A model generated the notes under the pieces. It searched no databases, was not told where the DNA came from, and saw nothing but the letters and a program-made list of their open reading frames with translations. 64,000 nucleotides of DNA from Chryseobacterium hagamense (GTDB lineage: Bacteria > Bacteroidota > Bacteroidia > Flavobacteriales > Weeksellaceae). Where the stretch lies: positions 62,001-126,000 of the forward strand of contig NZ_BJYJ01000004.1 in the NCBI RefSeq assembly GCF_007991455.1. Reading direction: 5' to 3'. This document shows positions 53,462-60,754 of the stretch, piece by piece. How positions within the stretch are numbered: position 1 is the first letter of the stretch; each line of letters begins with the position of its first letter. Both the position numbers and the translations under genes were made by a program.

Positions 53462-53481
53462 AATTCTCTCCTTTGAGAATT
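53462..53481. repeat. Inverted repeat AATTCTC-N6-GAGAATT
   Basis: Perfect 7-bp arms in the divergent region between the outer-membrane gene and the XRE regulator. A related GAGAATT lies just before the XRE start. It is a candidate operator for that regulator. Confidence 0.35.
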
Positions 53482-53548
53482 ACTGTATCAGTTTAAGGCA
53501 TCTATGGAAATTTATAGGTTTTGATTATTTATTTTTTGCTTAAATCTC

Positions 53549-53556
53549 TACATTTG
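53549..53556 (+). promoter_or_regulatory. Putative -7 element of the XRE gene
   Basis: TACATTTG (TAnnTTTG), 16 nt upstream of the ATG. Confidence 0.5.
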
Positions 53557-53572
53557 TAAAGAGAATTTTATC

Positions 53573-53932
53573 ATGGGAGTAGGAACAAATCTTAAAAGAC
53601 TCAGAAGCAAAACCAAGTTTTCCCAACAGGAAATTGCCGATATGTTGGGATTGGATAGGAACACCTATACCAACTGGGAAAATGAAACCACAGACATCAA
53701 ATCACAATACATTCCTAAACTGGCAGAAATCTTTCAGGTAAGTATTTTAGATCTTTTTGAAGCCGGAAAAAATGAATCCTCTTATCATAATTTGGAAAAT
53801 GCAGATTTGAAGGATAATGCTATCGGGCAGAAAGATTTCCAACAAGGCATTATCATTAACATTACTGATTCTGAAGCCGCGAAAATTATCAGCTCTCAAC
53901 TGAAAGAATTGATTAAAAGCCTGAAAAAATAA
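53573..53932 (+). CDS. XRE-family transcriptional regulator
   Basis: This 119-residue protein has an N-terminal Cro/C1-type helix-turn-helix (about 5-60: LKRLRSKTKFSQQEIADMLGLDRNTYTNWE). The C-terminal ~50 residues are helical and may dimerise. It is divergent from the outer-membrane beta-barrel gene and convergent with the GLPGLI pair, so it could regulate either. The targets are inferred only. Confidence 0.85.
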   Translation: MGVGTNLKRLRSKTKFSQQEIADMLGLDRNTYTNWENETTDIKSQYIPKLAEIFQVSILDLFEAGKNESSYHNLENADLKDNAIGQKDFQQGIIINITDSEAAKIISSQLKELIKSLKK

Positions 53933-54029
53933 ACAAAGAATTTATGATCTGTTTTTATTCTGTAGAAATCTAAAGGCTAATTTGATGACTAATTTAACTC
54001 GGGCTCTTACGAAATTATAAATAAAAAAA

Positions 54030-54791
54030 TCATTCAAAAGGGTTTAACTCTATAGGGTTATTATACATTTTTTTCTTTCTATCATAGGCATTTTGCAATT
54101 CTTTTCTCAATTCTTCGCCCATATCTGCCGGATAGCCAGCCAGAGTAAATTCCATATTATATTTAGCTTTTAAATATTTAGCTTTTGAATAATTTTTATA
54201 TTCATTAAGGTTAAAATCAAAATCATCCGTGTATTTTTCTATTTTTTCCAATATAAAATGATAATCATTTCTTATATCATATAATTCGAAAATCAATCCG
54301 GGCAATCCACTGAATTTATACGGTCCCAATGATTGAGGATACTCTTTAGAAAAGTAAGCAATCCATCTTCTGCCATATTTATTGGTTGCTGCCATTTGGC
54401 ATTTTATCCCATTAATTACTTTTGTATCACTATATAAAACCCACTTTATTCCTCCGGTTTCTTCATATCGTATTTTAGAATCCATTACTGTGATAAGCAC
54501 TGTTGTTTTATCTTTCCATTTGATTAATCTTTCCTGAAAATAATCACTAATCGCTCTGGTATCTATTCCTCTAATTCCATATTGTCTCGTATCATTTAAA
54601 TAGTTTTGGACTGCAGCAAAATAATAATCCCGGGAATTACCAAGCAAAATAAATTTTTGTTCTTGATGATACTTTTCTCCTAATTGTAAGGAACCTGTAT
54701 ATTCAACTTTTATAGAAGGAATAAATGCTATCTTTTGGGCAAAAGATATTGTAAAACCCAGTAAAAAAAAAAATAAAAAACATTTACTCAT
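54030..54791 (-). CDS. GLPGLI family protein (253 residues)
   Basis: A signal peptide (about 1-18, ending SFA) precedes a mature domain with KFSGLPGLIFELYD (GLPGLI at 162-167). It is highly similar to the gene 3 nt upstream (54795-55562), sharing NKYGRRWIAYFSKEYPQSLG, so the two are a tandem duplication. Base composition is AT-rich compared with the GLPGLI gene at 49430. Confidence 0.88.
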   Translation of the reverse strand: MSKCFLFFFLLGFTISFAQKIAFIPSIKVEYTGSLQLGEKYHQEQKFILLGNSRDYYFAAVQNYLNDTRQYGIRGIDTRAISDYFQERLIKWKDKTTVLITVMDSKIRYEETGGIKWVLYSDTKVINGIKCQMAATNKYGRRWIAYFSKEYPQSLGPYKFSGLPGLIFELYDIRNDYHFILEKIEKYTDDFDFNLNEYKNYSKAKYLKAKYNMEFTLAGYPADMGEELRKELQNAYDRKKKMYNNPIELNPFE

Positions 54792-54794
54792 AAA

Positions 54795-55562
54795 TCATTC
54801 GAAAGGCTTCAATTCTAATGGATTGTTGAACATTTTTTTTCTTTTCTCCAAAAGGGAAAGGAAATATTTACTTTCTTCTGCTCCAATCTCCAATCCTGGA
54901 AATGCGGCAAGAGTATTCTCCAGATTATATTTTGCTTTTAAATACTTATCTTTCGGGTAGTTTTTAAATATTGAAAGGCTAAAGTTAAATTCATCTGTAA
55001 ACTTTTCAACTTTTGTTAGTGTAAAATGATAATCATCTCTTGTATCATACAATTCGAAGATCAAACCTGGTAATCCACTAAATTTATACGGACCTAAAGA
55101 TTGTGGATATTCTTTAGAAAAGTAGGCAATCCACCTTCTGCCATATTTATTGATTGCCGCCATTTGGCATTTTACTCCATTAATTAATTTTGTATCTCTA
55201 TAAAGCACCCATTTTGTAGTAACTTTTTCTTCGTAACGGATCTTATCTTCTCCATATTTAAAGAAAACATATGTAATTTCATCTTTTTTTATCATCCTTT
55301 CCTGAAAATAATCGCTTAATGGTCTCAAATCTATTCCCTCATTGGGTTTATATTGACCTGTATCATTTAAATAGTTTTGGGCTGCAGCAAAATAATAATC
55401 CTGAGAATTTCCGACTAAAACAAATTTTTGAACCTGCTGGTATTTATCTCCAAATTTCATTGATGAATCATAATTTACCCTAACCGAAGGAATGAAATTT
55501 ATTTTTTGACCATTGAAATAAAATGAAAATAATACAAAAAGTAGATAATAATATTTCTTCAT
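54795..55562 (-). CDS. GLPGLI family protein (255 residues)
   Basis: A signal peptide (about 1-18, MKKYYYLLFVLFSFYFNG) is followed by IPSVRVNYD and the GLPGLI core at about 163-168. It is a tandem paralogue of the following gene. It lies 42 nt downstream of the small secreted peptide gene, separated from it by a hairpin at 55578-55597 that could be a partial terminator. Confidence 0.88.
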   Translation of the reverse strand: MKKYYYLLFVLFSFYFNGQKINFIPSVRVNYDSSMKFGDKYQQVQKFVLVGNSQDYYFAAAQNYLNDTGQYKPNEGIDLRPLSDYFQERMIKKDEITYVFFKYGEDKIRYEEKVTTKWVLYRDTKLINGVKCQMAAINKYGRRWIAYFSKEYPQSLGPYKFSGLPGLIFELYDTRDDYHFTLTKVEKFTDEFNFSLSIFKNYPKDKYLKAKYNLENTLAAFPGLEIGAEESKYFLSLLEKRKKMFNNPLELKPFE

Positions 55563-55577
55563 GATTTATATTTTAAT

Positions 55578-55597
55578 AGGCGGAGAAATCTCCGCCT
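55578..55597 (-). terminator. Hairpin between peptide gene and GLPGLI pair
   Basis: AGGCGGAG and CTCCGCCT form a perfect 8-bp stem with a 4-nt loop. The T tract is weak, so read-through into the GLPGLI genes is plausible. Confidence 0.55.
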
Positions 55598-55604
55598 AAA
55601 TTAA

Positions 55605-55811
55605 TTAAGGATTAATTGTTACATCTGGCTTCGTACCACATTCAAGAAAGTTTATTGCTTGGATAGTTTGAGCCATTTGTGAATAGGTTGCATTATCCGA
55701 AAATGTAGTATAATGCTTAACACCACAAGTAGAAGTCCAGACTGCCTGAACTCTTGCAAACGCCATCACGGAGATCCCGATCATGGCGCAGAATAAAATC
55801 TTCTTTTTCAT
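55605..55811 (-). CDS. Small secreted two-cysteine peptide
   Basis: The peptide has 68 residues from the ATG at 55811; a frame starting 30 nt earlier adds a non-signal segment and is rejected. A signal peptide (KKKILFCAMIGISVMAFA) is followed by a ~48-residue mature peptide with two cysteines (in TSTCGV and FLECGT) that could form one disulfide. No family is recognised. It is the first gene ahead of two secreted GLPGLI paralogues on the same strand, so it may be their partner or substrate. Confidence 0.65.
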   Translation of the reverse strand: MKKKILFCAMIGISVMAFARVQAVWTSTCGVKHYTTFSDNATYSQMAQTIQAINFLECGTKPDVTINP

Positions 55812-55917
55812 AAAAATTTGCTTTAAAAAGTTAATACTCATTTTTTCCCTGGCTGATCATCTCTGTCTAGAATAAGAAACCGTCCCGGATGATGCATCAT
55901 TATGACTTTTAAGAAAT

Positions 55918-55946
55918 ACATGCTTTAGCAGGATACCAAAGCATGT
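55918..55946. repeat. Hairpin in long upstream region of the peptide gene
   Basis: ACATGCTTT (55918-55926) pairs perfectly with AAAGCATGT (55938-55946). It lies in the presumed 5' untranslated region of the peptide gene, since a minus-strand TAAGTTTG is at 55976-55983. Confidence 0.4.
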
Positions 55947-56285
55947 TTCGCGAATTTCCCACTTGTGTCATACCACAAACTTATGAAGATATTCTGATAT
56001 CCATTGTCTAAGAAAACCAGCAAATTACGCTGTCTTTTTTAGGTATAAATCACACCATATTAGAGTTATGAAAGTTAAAATTTTTCTTTAAAAAATATAT
56101 TTTGACTGGATTTTTTAGCCGATCATTCTTTCCACTGAAAAAAATTTGTAAAGAGGGAATTGAAACGATAAATTGTTAAGGCTTATTATTTGAATTGATT
56201 TGTAGCAAAAGTCTTTCTTGGAAATCACAAAACAAGTTGAAAGACATTACAGGGAGCACCTGATAGATTAATTCATTATTTTTTT

Positions 56286-56298
56286 ATTTAGTCTAAAT
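56286..56298. promoter_or_regulatory. Palindrome ATTTAG-T-CTAAAT upstream of the cupin_8 gene
   Basis: Perfect 6-bp arms around one base. It resembles the AATCTAAAT half-site in the feo operator. It is about 70 bp upstream of the -7 element TAATTTTG (56366-56373). Confidence 0.4.
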
Positions 56299-56365
56299 AG
56301 GCAAAAATAATTTACATGATAGATTAAAAAAAGCTTAAACCTCTTAACATATCTATTTAATTTAA

Positions 56366-56373
56366 TAATTTTG
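56366..56373 (+). promoter_or_regulatory. Putative -7 element of the cupin_8 gene
   Basis: TAATTTTG, 19 nt before the ATG. Apart from the palindrome and hairpin listed, nothing was recognised in 55812-56392. Confidence 0.45.
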
Positions 56374-56392
56374 TAACATTAAATTTTTAAAA

Positions 56393-57277
56393 ATGGGAAT
56401 CAATTTAAAGCCGATTGATATTGTAGATGATATTACGCAGGAGGAGTTCATTGAGAAATACCTGAAGCCGAGAAAGCCGGTAGTGATCAAAAATATGGCA
56501 AAAAAGTGGCCCGCTTACCAGAAATGGACCATGGAATACATGAAGGAGGTAGTCGGTGACGTGGAAGTTCCGTTATACGACAGCTCGAAAGCAGACCCTT
56601 CCGCTCCCATTAATGCTTCCGCGGCAAAAATGAAATTCGGGGATTATATTGATCTTATCCAGCGGGAACCGACGGATCTGAGGATTTTCCTGTTCGATCC
56701 CATTAAATTTGCACCGAAGCTGCTGGAAGATTACCTTTCGCCCAAAGAATTAATGGGCGGGTTTCTGGATAAATACCCCAATATGTTTTTCGGTGGCAAA
56801 GGTTCCGTTACCTTTCTTCACTTCGATATCGATATGGCGCATATTTTCCACACCCATTTCAACGGAAGAAAACACATTCTCCTGTTCGATTATAAATGGA
56901 GGGAGAGGCTTTATCAGATTCCTTATGCGACCTATGCCCTGGAAGATTACGATATTGAAAATCCCGATTTCACAAAATTTCCCGCACTGGACGGTGTAGA
57001 AGGCATCGAATGTTTCCTGGAACACGGTGACACCCTGTTTATGCCAACCGGATGGTGGCACTGGATGAAATATCTGGACGGCAGCTTCTCCATCTCGCTG
57101 AGGGCCTGGGATAAGTCGTGGGCAGTAAAAGCCCACTCATTATGGAACCTGACGGTGCAGCGTAAGTTCGACGATGTCATGAAGAAGAATTTCAGAAAAA
57201 AATACATGGACTGGAAAGAGAAAGTAGCCGTCAAAAGGGCTGAGATTGCCCTCAGGAAAGGCTTACCAAGAGCATAA
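56393..57277 (+). CDS. Cupin-like (JmjC/cupin_8) Fe(II)/2-oxoglutarate oxygenase-type protein
   Basis: This 294-residue protein has the iron-binding facial triad H143-F-D145 (FLHFDIDMAH) and H223 (GWWHW), plus a Lys in NGRKHILLF where cupin_8 hydroxylases bind 2-oxoglutarate. Family members hydroxylate proteins, tRNA or other targets; the substrate is unknown. The C-terminal helix is basic. It has a terminator of its own and is monocistronic. Confidence 0.88.
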   Translation: MGINLKPIDIVDDITQEEFIEKYLKPRKPVVIKNMAKKWPAYQKWTMEYMKEVVGDVEVPLYDSSKADPSAPINASAAKMKFGDYIDLIQREPTDLRIFLFDPIKFAPKLLEDYLSPKELMGGFLDKYPNMFFGGKGSVTFLHFDIDMAHIFHTHFNGRKHILLFDYKWRERLYQIPYATYALEDYDIENPDFTKFPALDGVEGIECFLEHGDTLFMPTGWWHWMKYLDGSFSISLRAWDKSWAVKAHSLWNLTVQRKFDDVMKKNFRKKYMDWKEKVAVKRAEIALRKGLPRA

Positions 57278-57279
57278 TA

Positions 57280-57309
57280 AAAAAGACGTTTCCGGGAAAC
57301 GTCTTTTTT
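57280..57309. terminator. Bidirectional terminator
   Basis: A 13-bp stem (AAAAGACGTTTCC / GGAAACGTCTTTT) lies between the converging cupin_8 and 57326 genes. Confidence 0.9.
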
Positions 57310-57325
57310 AGTTTATTTAATGAAT

Positions 57326-57604
57326 TTATCTGACAATCCGCTCCATCCTGGCCTGCGCACAATTAAAGGCTTCTTCCGCTTCCTCAAACAGGACTTTCAC
57401 TGAAATTTCAAAACCATTGGCCATAAAATAAGTCACATGGCCCTCAACGTTAAAACTTAAAAAGGCGATATTCCCGGCATTTACCACCAGGGGCTGCCCC
57501 AGGACTTTTGCCCCTTCCAGTGAATTCGGCTTCTTTACATGAATAACGAAAGATGCTTTAATGTAAATCAAGCCGTCCGATGTTGTTTTTATTATATAAG
57601 CCAT
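57326..57604 (-). CDS. Unknown small protein
   Basis: The protein has 92 residues from the ATG at 57604. A longer frame to 57676 would run through a terminator-like hairpin and is rejected. It is beta-rich, with a final helix (EEAEEAFNCAQARMERIV). It has no signal peptide or membrane segment, and no family is recognised. Confidence 0.6.
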   Translation of the reverse strand: MAYIIKTTSDGLIYIKASFVIHVKKPNSLEGAKVLGQPLVVNAGNIAFLSFNVEGHVTYFMANGFEISVKVLFEEAEEAFNCAQARMERIVR

Positions 57605-57647
57605 CCGGTAATTTTCTGTAAAGTTATTCAAATTAAAGCATATGAAA

Positions 57648-57671
57648 AAATCCTCAGTCAGACTGAGGATA
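57648..57671 (-). terminator. Terminator upstream of the 57326 gene
   Basis: The near-perfect palindrome TCCTCAGTC-A-GACTGAGGA is followed by T6 on the minus strand. It would end a minus-strand transcript coming from beyond 57670, such as that of the small ORF at 57774. Confidence 0.75.
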
Positions 57672-57724
57672 ATCAAAAGTATTAATATTTATTGTGGTTG
57701 GTGTTTTCTGCAATAAAAAATCAA

Positions 57725-57755
57725 AAATATTCCCGAATTGCTCCGGGAAATATTT
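57725..57755. repeat. Hairpin
   Basis: AAATATTCCCG pairs with CGGGAAATATTT with one bulge. On the minus strand it is followed by TTTTTGATTTTTT, so it may terminate the 57774 small ORF transcript. Confidence 0.5.
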
Positions 57756-57773
57756 TCAGATCCCTTTGTGTGT

Positions 57774-57887
57774 TTATTTTTTAATAGTTGCAGTACAGTA
57801 TTCAACTATTATGCCATGAATGGAAACTCCTTCTTTTTTGCGGAAATAAAATGATTTTTCAGTAATATATTTTATCACATACCTCAT
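57774..57887 (-). CDS. Candidate 37-residue small protein
   Basis: It starts with ATG (57885-57887), begins MRYVIKYITEKSFYF, ends CTATIKK, and is followed by two terminator-like hairpins. It is basic, with no family resemblance. The evidence for coding is the intact frame and the downstream terminators only; no good promoter was found. Confidence 0.3.
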   Translation of the reverse strand: MRYVIKYITEKSFYFRKKEGVSIHGIIVEYCTATIKK

Positions 57888-57960
57888 TTGCAGAACATTT
57901 ATAAAAATGGTACACTTTTAGATTGGTTGATGACAACACACACACTTAAAAATATTACTT

Positions 57961-58125
57961 ATGAAAGCATCTTCACAAACTGAAAACATCAATTCCCACT
58001 TCAACCGTGAAATGGAACGACAGAAAGCGATTAAAGCACTGGAGAAAGCAAAAAGCATCAAAAGGAAAGTGGTTTTCCTTCCTCAGGGTGCTACGGGTAA
58101 CCTTACCTACAGGGATACTTTCTGA
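57961..58125 (+). CDS. Small basic protein (54 residues)
   Basis: The open frame begins MKASSQTENINSHFNREM, followed by a Lys/Ala helix (QKAIKALEKAKSIKRK) and ends LTYRDTF. The codon pattern looks like that of neighbouring genes, and a strong terminator follows at 58147. No family is recognised. A weak -7 (TAGATTGG) is at 57919-57926. Confidence 0.65.
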   Translation: MKASSQTENINSHFNREMERQKAIKALEKAKSIKRKVVFLPQGATGNLTYRDTF

Positions 58126-58146
58126 TGCGATCCGGTCATCATATAA

Positions 58147-58178
58147 AATAAGCTACTCCTAAAGTAGCTTATTTTTTT
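58147..58178 (+). terminator. Rho-independent terminator
   Basis: A perfect 11-bp stem (AATAAGCTACT / AGTAGCTTATT) is followed by T7, 21 nt after the 54-residue ORF. Confidence 0.9.
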
Positions 58179-58244
58179 ATCATTATTTAATCAAAAAAAG
58201 GTGGTTAATCTGCGGATCTTATAATTAAAATACCTAAAAGAAAA

Positions 58245-58314
58245 ATGAAGCAACGGAGGGAACAAGGGATGCCTGCCGTTGCTTCATTTATGACCGCAGA
58301 TCCGGATCTGCGGT
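58245..58314 (-). ncRNA. Candidate structured RNA with two strong hairpins
   Basis: ATGAAGCAACGG (58245-58256) pairs perfectly with 58276-58287, and the next 22 bp (58293-58314) are a perfect palindrome centred on CCGG. On the minus strand the first stem is followed by TTTTTCTTTT, as in a terminator. No ORF covers it and no promoter was identified. The strand is assigned by the T tract. Confidence 0.4.
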
Positions 58315-58598
58315 GTCAAAACCTGTAGATACATACATATTAAACTTTAATAATAAATTGTTACATTCTTATGCTTTCGATGATGGCTCCCTAAGACTTA
58401 TACAATTTCGCCAACAACTAAATTGGAGACCAAGCTAAGCATTCATCCATTATATATTCAGTATAGCTGTTAAATAAATGAGTATTAACCCGTTATTTTT
58501 TTAAATGCTGCAAATAATAAACCATACAAACCTGCAATCAGGATAAAAAATACCACATTTAATTAACAGATAAAAAATAACAGAAATTCAGGTTTCAA

Positions 58599-58643
58599 TA
58601 TGATGTTCATCATAAAATTCAGGAATTATACTTTCTACCTTTG
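58599..58643 (+). promoter_or_regulatory. Crp/Fnr-type promoter of a putative small RNA
   Basis: The dyad TATGAT-GTTC-ATCATA variant (TATGATG/CATCATA, 58599-58614) is of the TGAT-N4-ATCA type. Its centre is 29.5 bp upstream of TACCTTTG (58636-58643). It has the same geometry as the promoter at 58722-58767. Confidence 0.6.
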
Positions 58644-58649
58644 GAATAC

Positions 58650-58711
58650 ATCCTTATTTAATTTTTGCACTTATTCTCACAATGCCTCTCCTTTCTGCGA
58701 GGGGCTTTTTA
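58650..58711 (+). ncRNA. Putative ~60-nt small RNA
   Basis: From the expected start of the 58636 promoter to a terminator (stem GCCTCTC/GAGGGGC at 58684-58705, then T5) there are about 60 nt with no ORF. The layout (regulated promoter, short transcript, intrinsic terminator) is that of a bacterial sRNA. Its expression is inferred. Confidence 0.5.
58684..58710 (+). terminator. Terminator of the putative small RNA
   Basis: A 7-bp stem with one G-U pair, an 8-nt loop, then TTTTT. Confidence 0.75.
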
Positions 58712-58721
58712 ATGATATACC

Positions 58722-58767
58722 TTGTGACCCGCGTCATAAATTTTTTGTTTTTTCATGATTAAGTTTG
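58722..58767 (+). promoter_or_regulatory. Crp/Fnr-type promoter of the cyanophycinase operon
   Basis: The dyad TTGTGAC-CCGC-GTCATAA (58722-58739) has its centre 29.5 bp upstream of TAAGTTTG (58760-58767), placing it near -42 as in class II Crp/Fnr activation. The lipoprotein ATG is 24 nt downstream of the -7 element. Confidence 0.65.
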
Positions 58768-58791
58768 AGGTAATCAAATCATTTTTATCTC

Positions 58792-58992
58792 ATGAAAAAA
58801 ATCATCTTCGCAGCATTCCTGCTGTACACCTTATCGGCATGCACAAAATCCGAAACCCAATATACAGACCAGCAGAATAAAAGGGAATCGGTAGACAACA
58901 AAGAATCAGATACCATCCGGGCCCTGAACGAGGTTTCGGATACGGCTAATGCAGAACAGCTTCCCAACACTATGAAAACTGATAACGAATAA
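58792..58992 (+). CDS. Small lipoprotein
   Basis: This 66-residue protein has a lipobox LSAC (C17) and a short, charged, unstructured mature part. No family is recognised. It is the first gene of a probable three-gene unit with the two cyanophycinase-family genes (gap 15 nt). Confidence 0.7.
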   Translation: MKKIIFAAFLLYTLSACTKSETQYTDQQNKRESVDNKESDTIRALNEVSDTANAEQLPNTMKTDNE

Positions 58993-59007
58993 TTACCATT
59001 ACTATTT

Positions 59008-59835
59008 ATGACTCCGAAAGGCAGATTAATCATCATGGGCGGCAATGATGCAGGCGCAGTTCATGAAGCGGATCAGGAAAACCTGAAAACACACTTTCCG
59101 GCTTATGAAAATTTCCGCTTACTATCATCCCGGAAAGAGGACCGTATTGAAATGATTACCGCATCGCCGGATGCTACGGAAGCTATGGCAGCGGAATATT
59201 CGGTGGCATTACAGCAGGAAGGATATACCAATTTCGGTTTTATCCATCTCAAAAATAACCGGGAAGATTATCATCCCCGGATCCTGGCGGCAAAGGTGGT
59301 TTTCTTTATTGACGACAGCCCTGACCTCTGCGAAACCTTAAAAAATTCGTCTCTTTCAAAACTGATGTTAAAAAAATACCTGCTTGAGGAGGAATTTACG
59401 GTGGCAGGCATCAATGCGGGAGGGATGTTTATTTCAGAACTGTTCCTGAACAACAAGGAAATCCATCCGGGTCTCGGGTTCATCAATAATTGTATCATCG
59501 ATACCCGTTTCAGGCACGGAACCCGGTTCAAAAACCTTGTAAAAGCCGTTGTTTCCCACCGGGAATGCCTCGGAATCGGCCTGAATAGAGGAATGGCCCT
59601 GATTATTGAAAAAGGATACAAGGCCCAATGTATCGGAAGCAGTTCCATGATCGTTGTAAACGCCAGGAACGTAAGAAGAAAAAAACCGAGAAAAGGGTTT
59701 TCCGTATTTGCAAAAAACCTGAAAGGCCATATCCTCACTGCCGGTTCTACCCTGAACCTCATCAACGGTGACCTTATCCGAGAGGTGCCTTTTGACTATA
59801 ATTTGAATTTCACCAACAGGAACACCAGACAATAA
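59008..59835 (+). CDS. Cyanophycinase-family (peptidase S51) pseudoenzyme
   Basis: This 275-residue protein aligns with the enzyme encoded directly downstream but lacks its catalytic residues. GINAGG (134-139) replaces GTSAGA, so the nucleophile Ser is Asn136. FFIDDSPDL replaces FFTGGDQSR, and DTRF replaces DTHF, so the catalytic His is Arg167. The fold-forming segments (KGRLIIMGG, DRIEMITASP, GLGFINNCIIDT) are kept. It has no signal peptide. It may form a heterodimer with the active paralogue; this is inferred. Confidence 0.85.
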   Translation: MTPKGRLIIMGGNDAGAVHEADQENLKTHFPAYENFRLLSSRKEDRIEMITASPDATEAMAAEYSVALQQEGYTNFGFIHLKNNREDYHPRILAAKVVFFIDDSPDLCETLKNSSLSKLMLKKYLLEEEFTVAGINAGGMFISELFLNNKEIHPGLGFINNCIIDTRFRHGTRFKNLVKAVVSHRECLGIGLNRGMALIIEKGYKAQCIGSSSMIVVNARNVRRKKPRKGFSVFAKNLKGHILTAGSTLNLINGDLIREVPFDYNLNFTNRNTRQ

Positions 59836-59844
59836 TTAAAATAA

Positions 59845-60699
59845 ATGACGACTATGATACCAAAAGGACGGCTGCTGATTATCGGCGGCAAAGAGGATAA
59901 AGGAGAAGACCATTCCGAAACGGAGAAAAAAAACAATAATTTTTCGCCTGAAGAAATCCTGAAGCTGCTCGCGGAATCCAAAGATGACCGTATTGAGGTA
60001 ATTACTACCGCAAGTTCTGAACCGGAAGACATGCGGGAAACTTATAGCAAAGTATTTAACAAAATAGGATACACGAATTTTGATTTTCTGGATATCTGTG
60101 ACGAGCACGTACATTCCGATTTTCATCTTAAACGGGTGGAGGCCGCCAGGACGGTATTTTTTACAGGCGGCGACCAAAGCAGGATCTGCGGAAGCCTGAA
60201 TCAGTCCGTTCTTACCGATCTTCTGAAAAAGAAATATCAGGAAGAAGACGGCTTTACAATTGCCGGAACCAGCGCCGGAGCGATGTGCATGCCTAAAATC
60301 GTTATTGTGGAGGCAGTAAACGGCGAAGCGATGCTTGAGCATGATATCGAGCTGGATACCGGGCTTGGATTTATAGACAACTGCATCGTCGATACCCATT
60401 TCATCCACCGAGCCAGATTCGGAAGGCTGGCACATGCCGTTATCCTCCACCAGGAATGCTGGGGAATCGGTCTAGGGGAAGATACGGCCCTGATGATAGA
60501 AGAAGGATGCAAAGCCACCTGCCGGGGATCCGGAATGGCCTGGATCATCAATGCCAGGCATATCGGGCAGACCAATACCCATACGGTAAAGAAAGGTGCT
60601 CCCATCTATGCCGAAAACCTGAAGATCCATATCCTGACCGATACCTGTAAGCTTGACTTTAACAGCGATACTTTCCAGGGTGCAGGCACCGGAGCATAA
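59845..60699 (+). CDS. Cyanophycinase-family serine peptidase (S51)
   Basis: This 284-residue protein has the S51 motifs intact: FFTGGDQSR (106-113), the nucleophile S143 in GTSAGA (141-146) and H185 in DTHFIHRARFGRL. Cyanophycinases cleave cyanophycin to beta-Asp-Arg dipeptides; other S51 members hydrolyse different beta-aspartyl or acidic peptides. No cyanophycin synthetase gene is in the window. The protein appears cytoplasmic. Its gene lies 9 nt after the inactive paralogue. Confidence 0.9.
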   Translation: MTTMIPKGRLLIIGGKEDKGEDHSETEKKNNNFSPEEILKLLAESKDDRIEVITTASSEPEDMRETYSKVFNKIGYTNFDFLDICDEHVHSDFHLKRVEAARTVFFTGGDQSRICGSLNQSVLTDLLKKKYQEEDGFTIAGTSAGAMCMPKIVIVEAVNGEAMLEHDIELDTGLGFIDNCIVDTHFIHRARFGRLAHAVILHQECWGIGLGEDTALMIEEGCKATCRGSGMAWIINARHIGQTNTHTVKKGAPIYAENLKIHILTDTCKLDFNSDTFQGAGTGA

Positions 60700-60701
60700 C
60701 A

Positions 60702-60733
60702 AAAAAGGAAACCTGAAATCAGGTTTCCTTTTT
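60702..60733. terminator. Bidirectional terminator
   Basis: A perfect 15-bp stem (AAAAAGGAAACCTGA with its complement, 2-nt loop) lies between the converging cyanophycinase and DUF892 genes. Confidence 0.92.
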
Positions 60734-60754
60734 CTATAATGATTGTATTTTTAA

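Noticed and set aside
57605..57676. N-terminal extension of the 57326 gene
   Set aside because: It would be encoded by a terminator hairpin with a T6 tract.
58293..58314. 22-bp palindrome as an attachment site or CRISPR-like repeat
   Set aside because: It occurs once, no integrase or cas genes are in the window, and no spacer-repeat structure is present.
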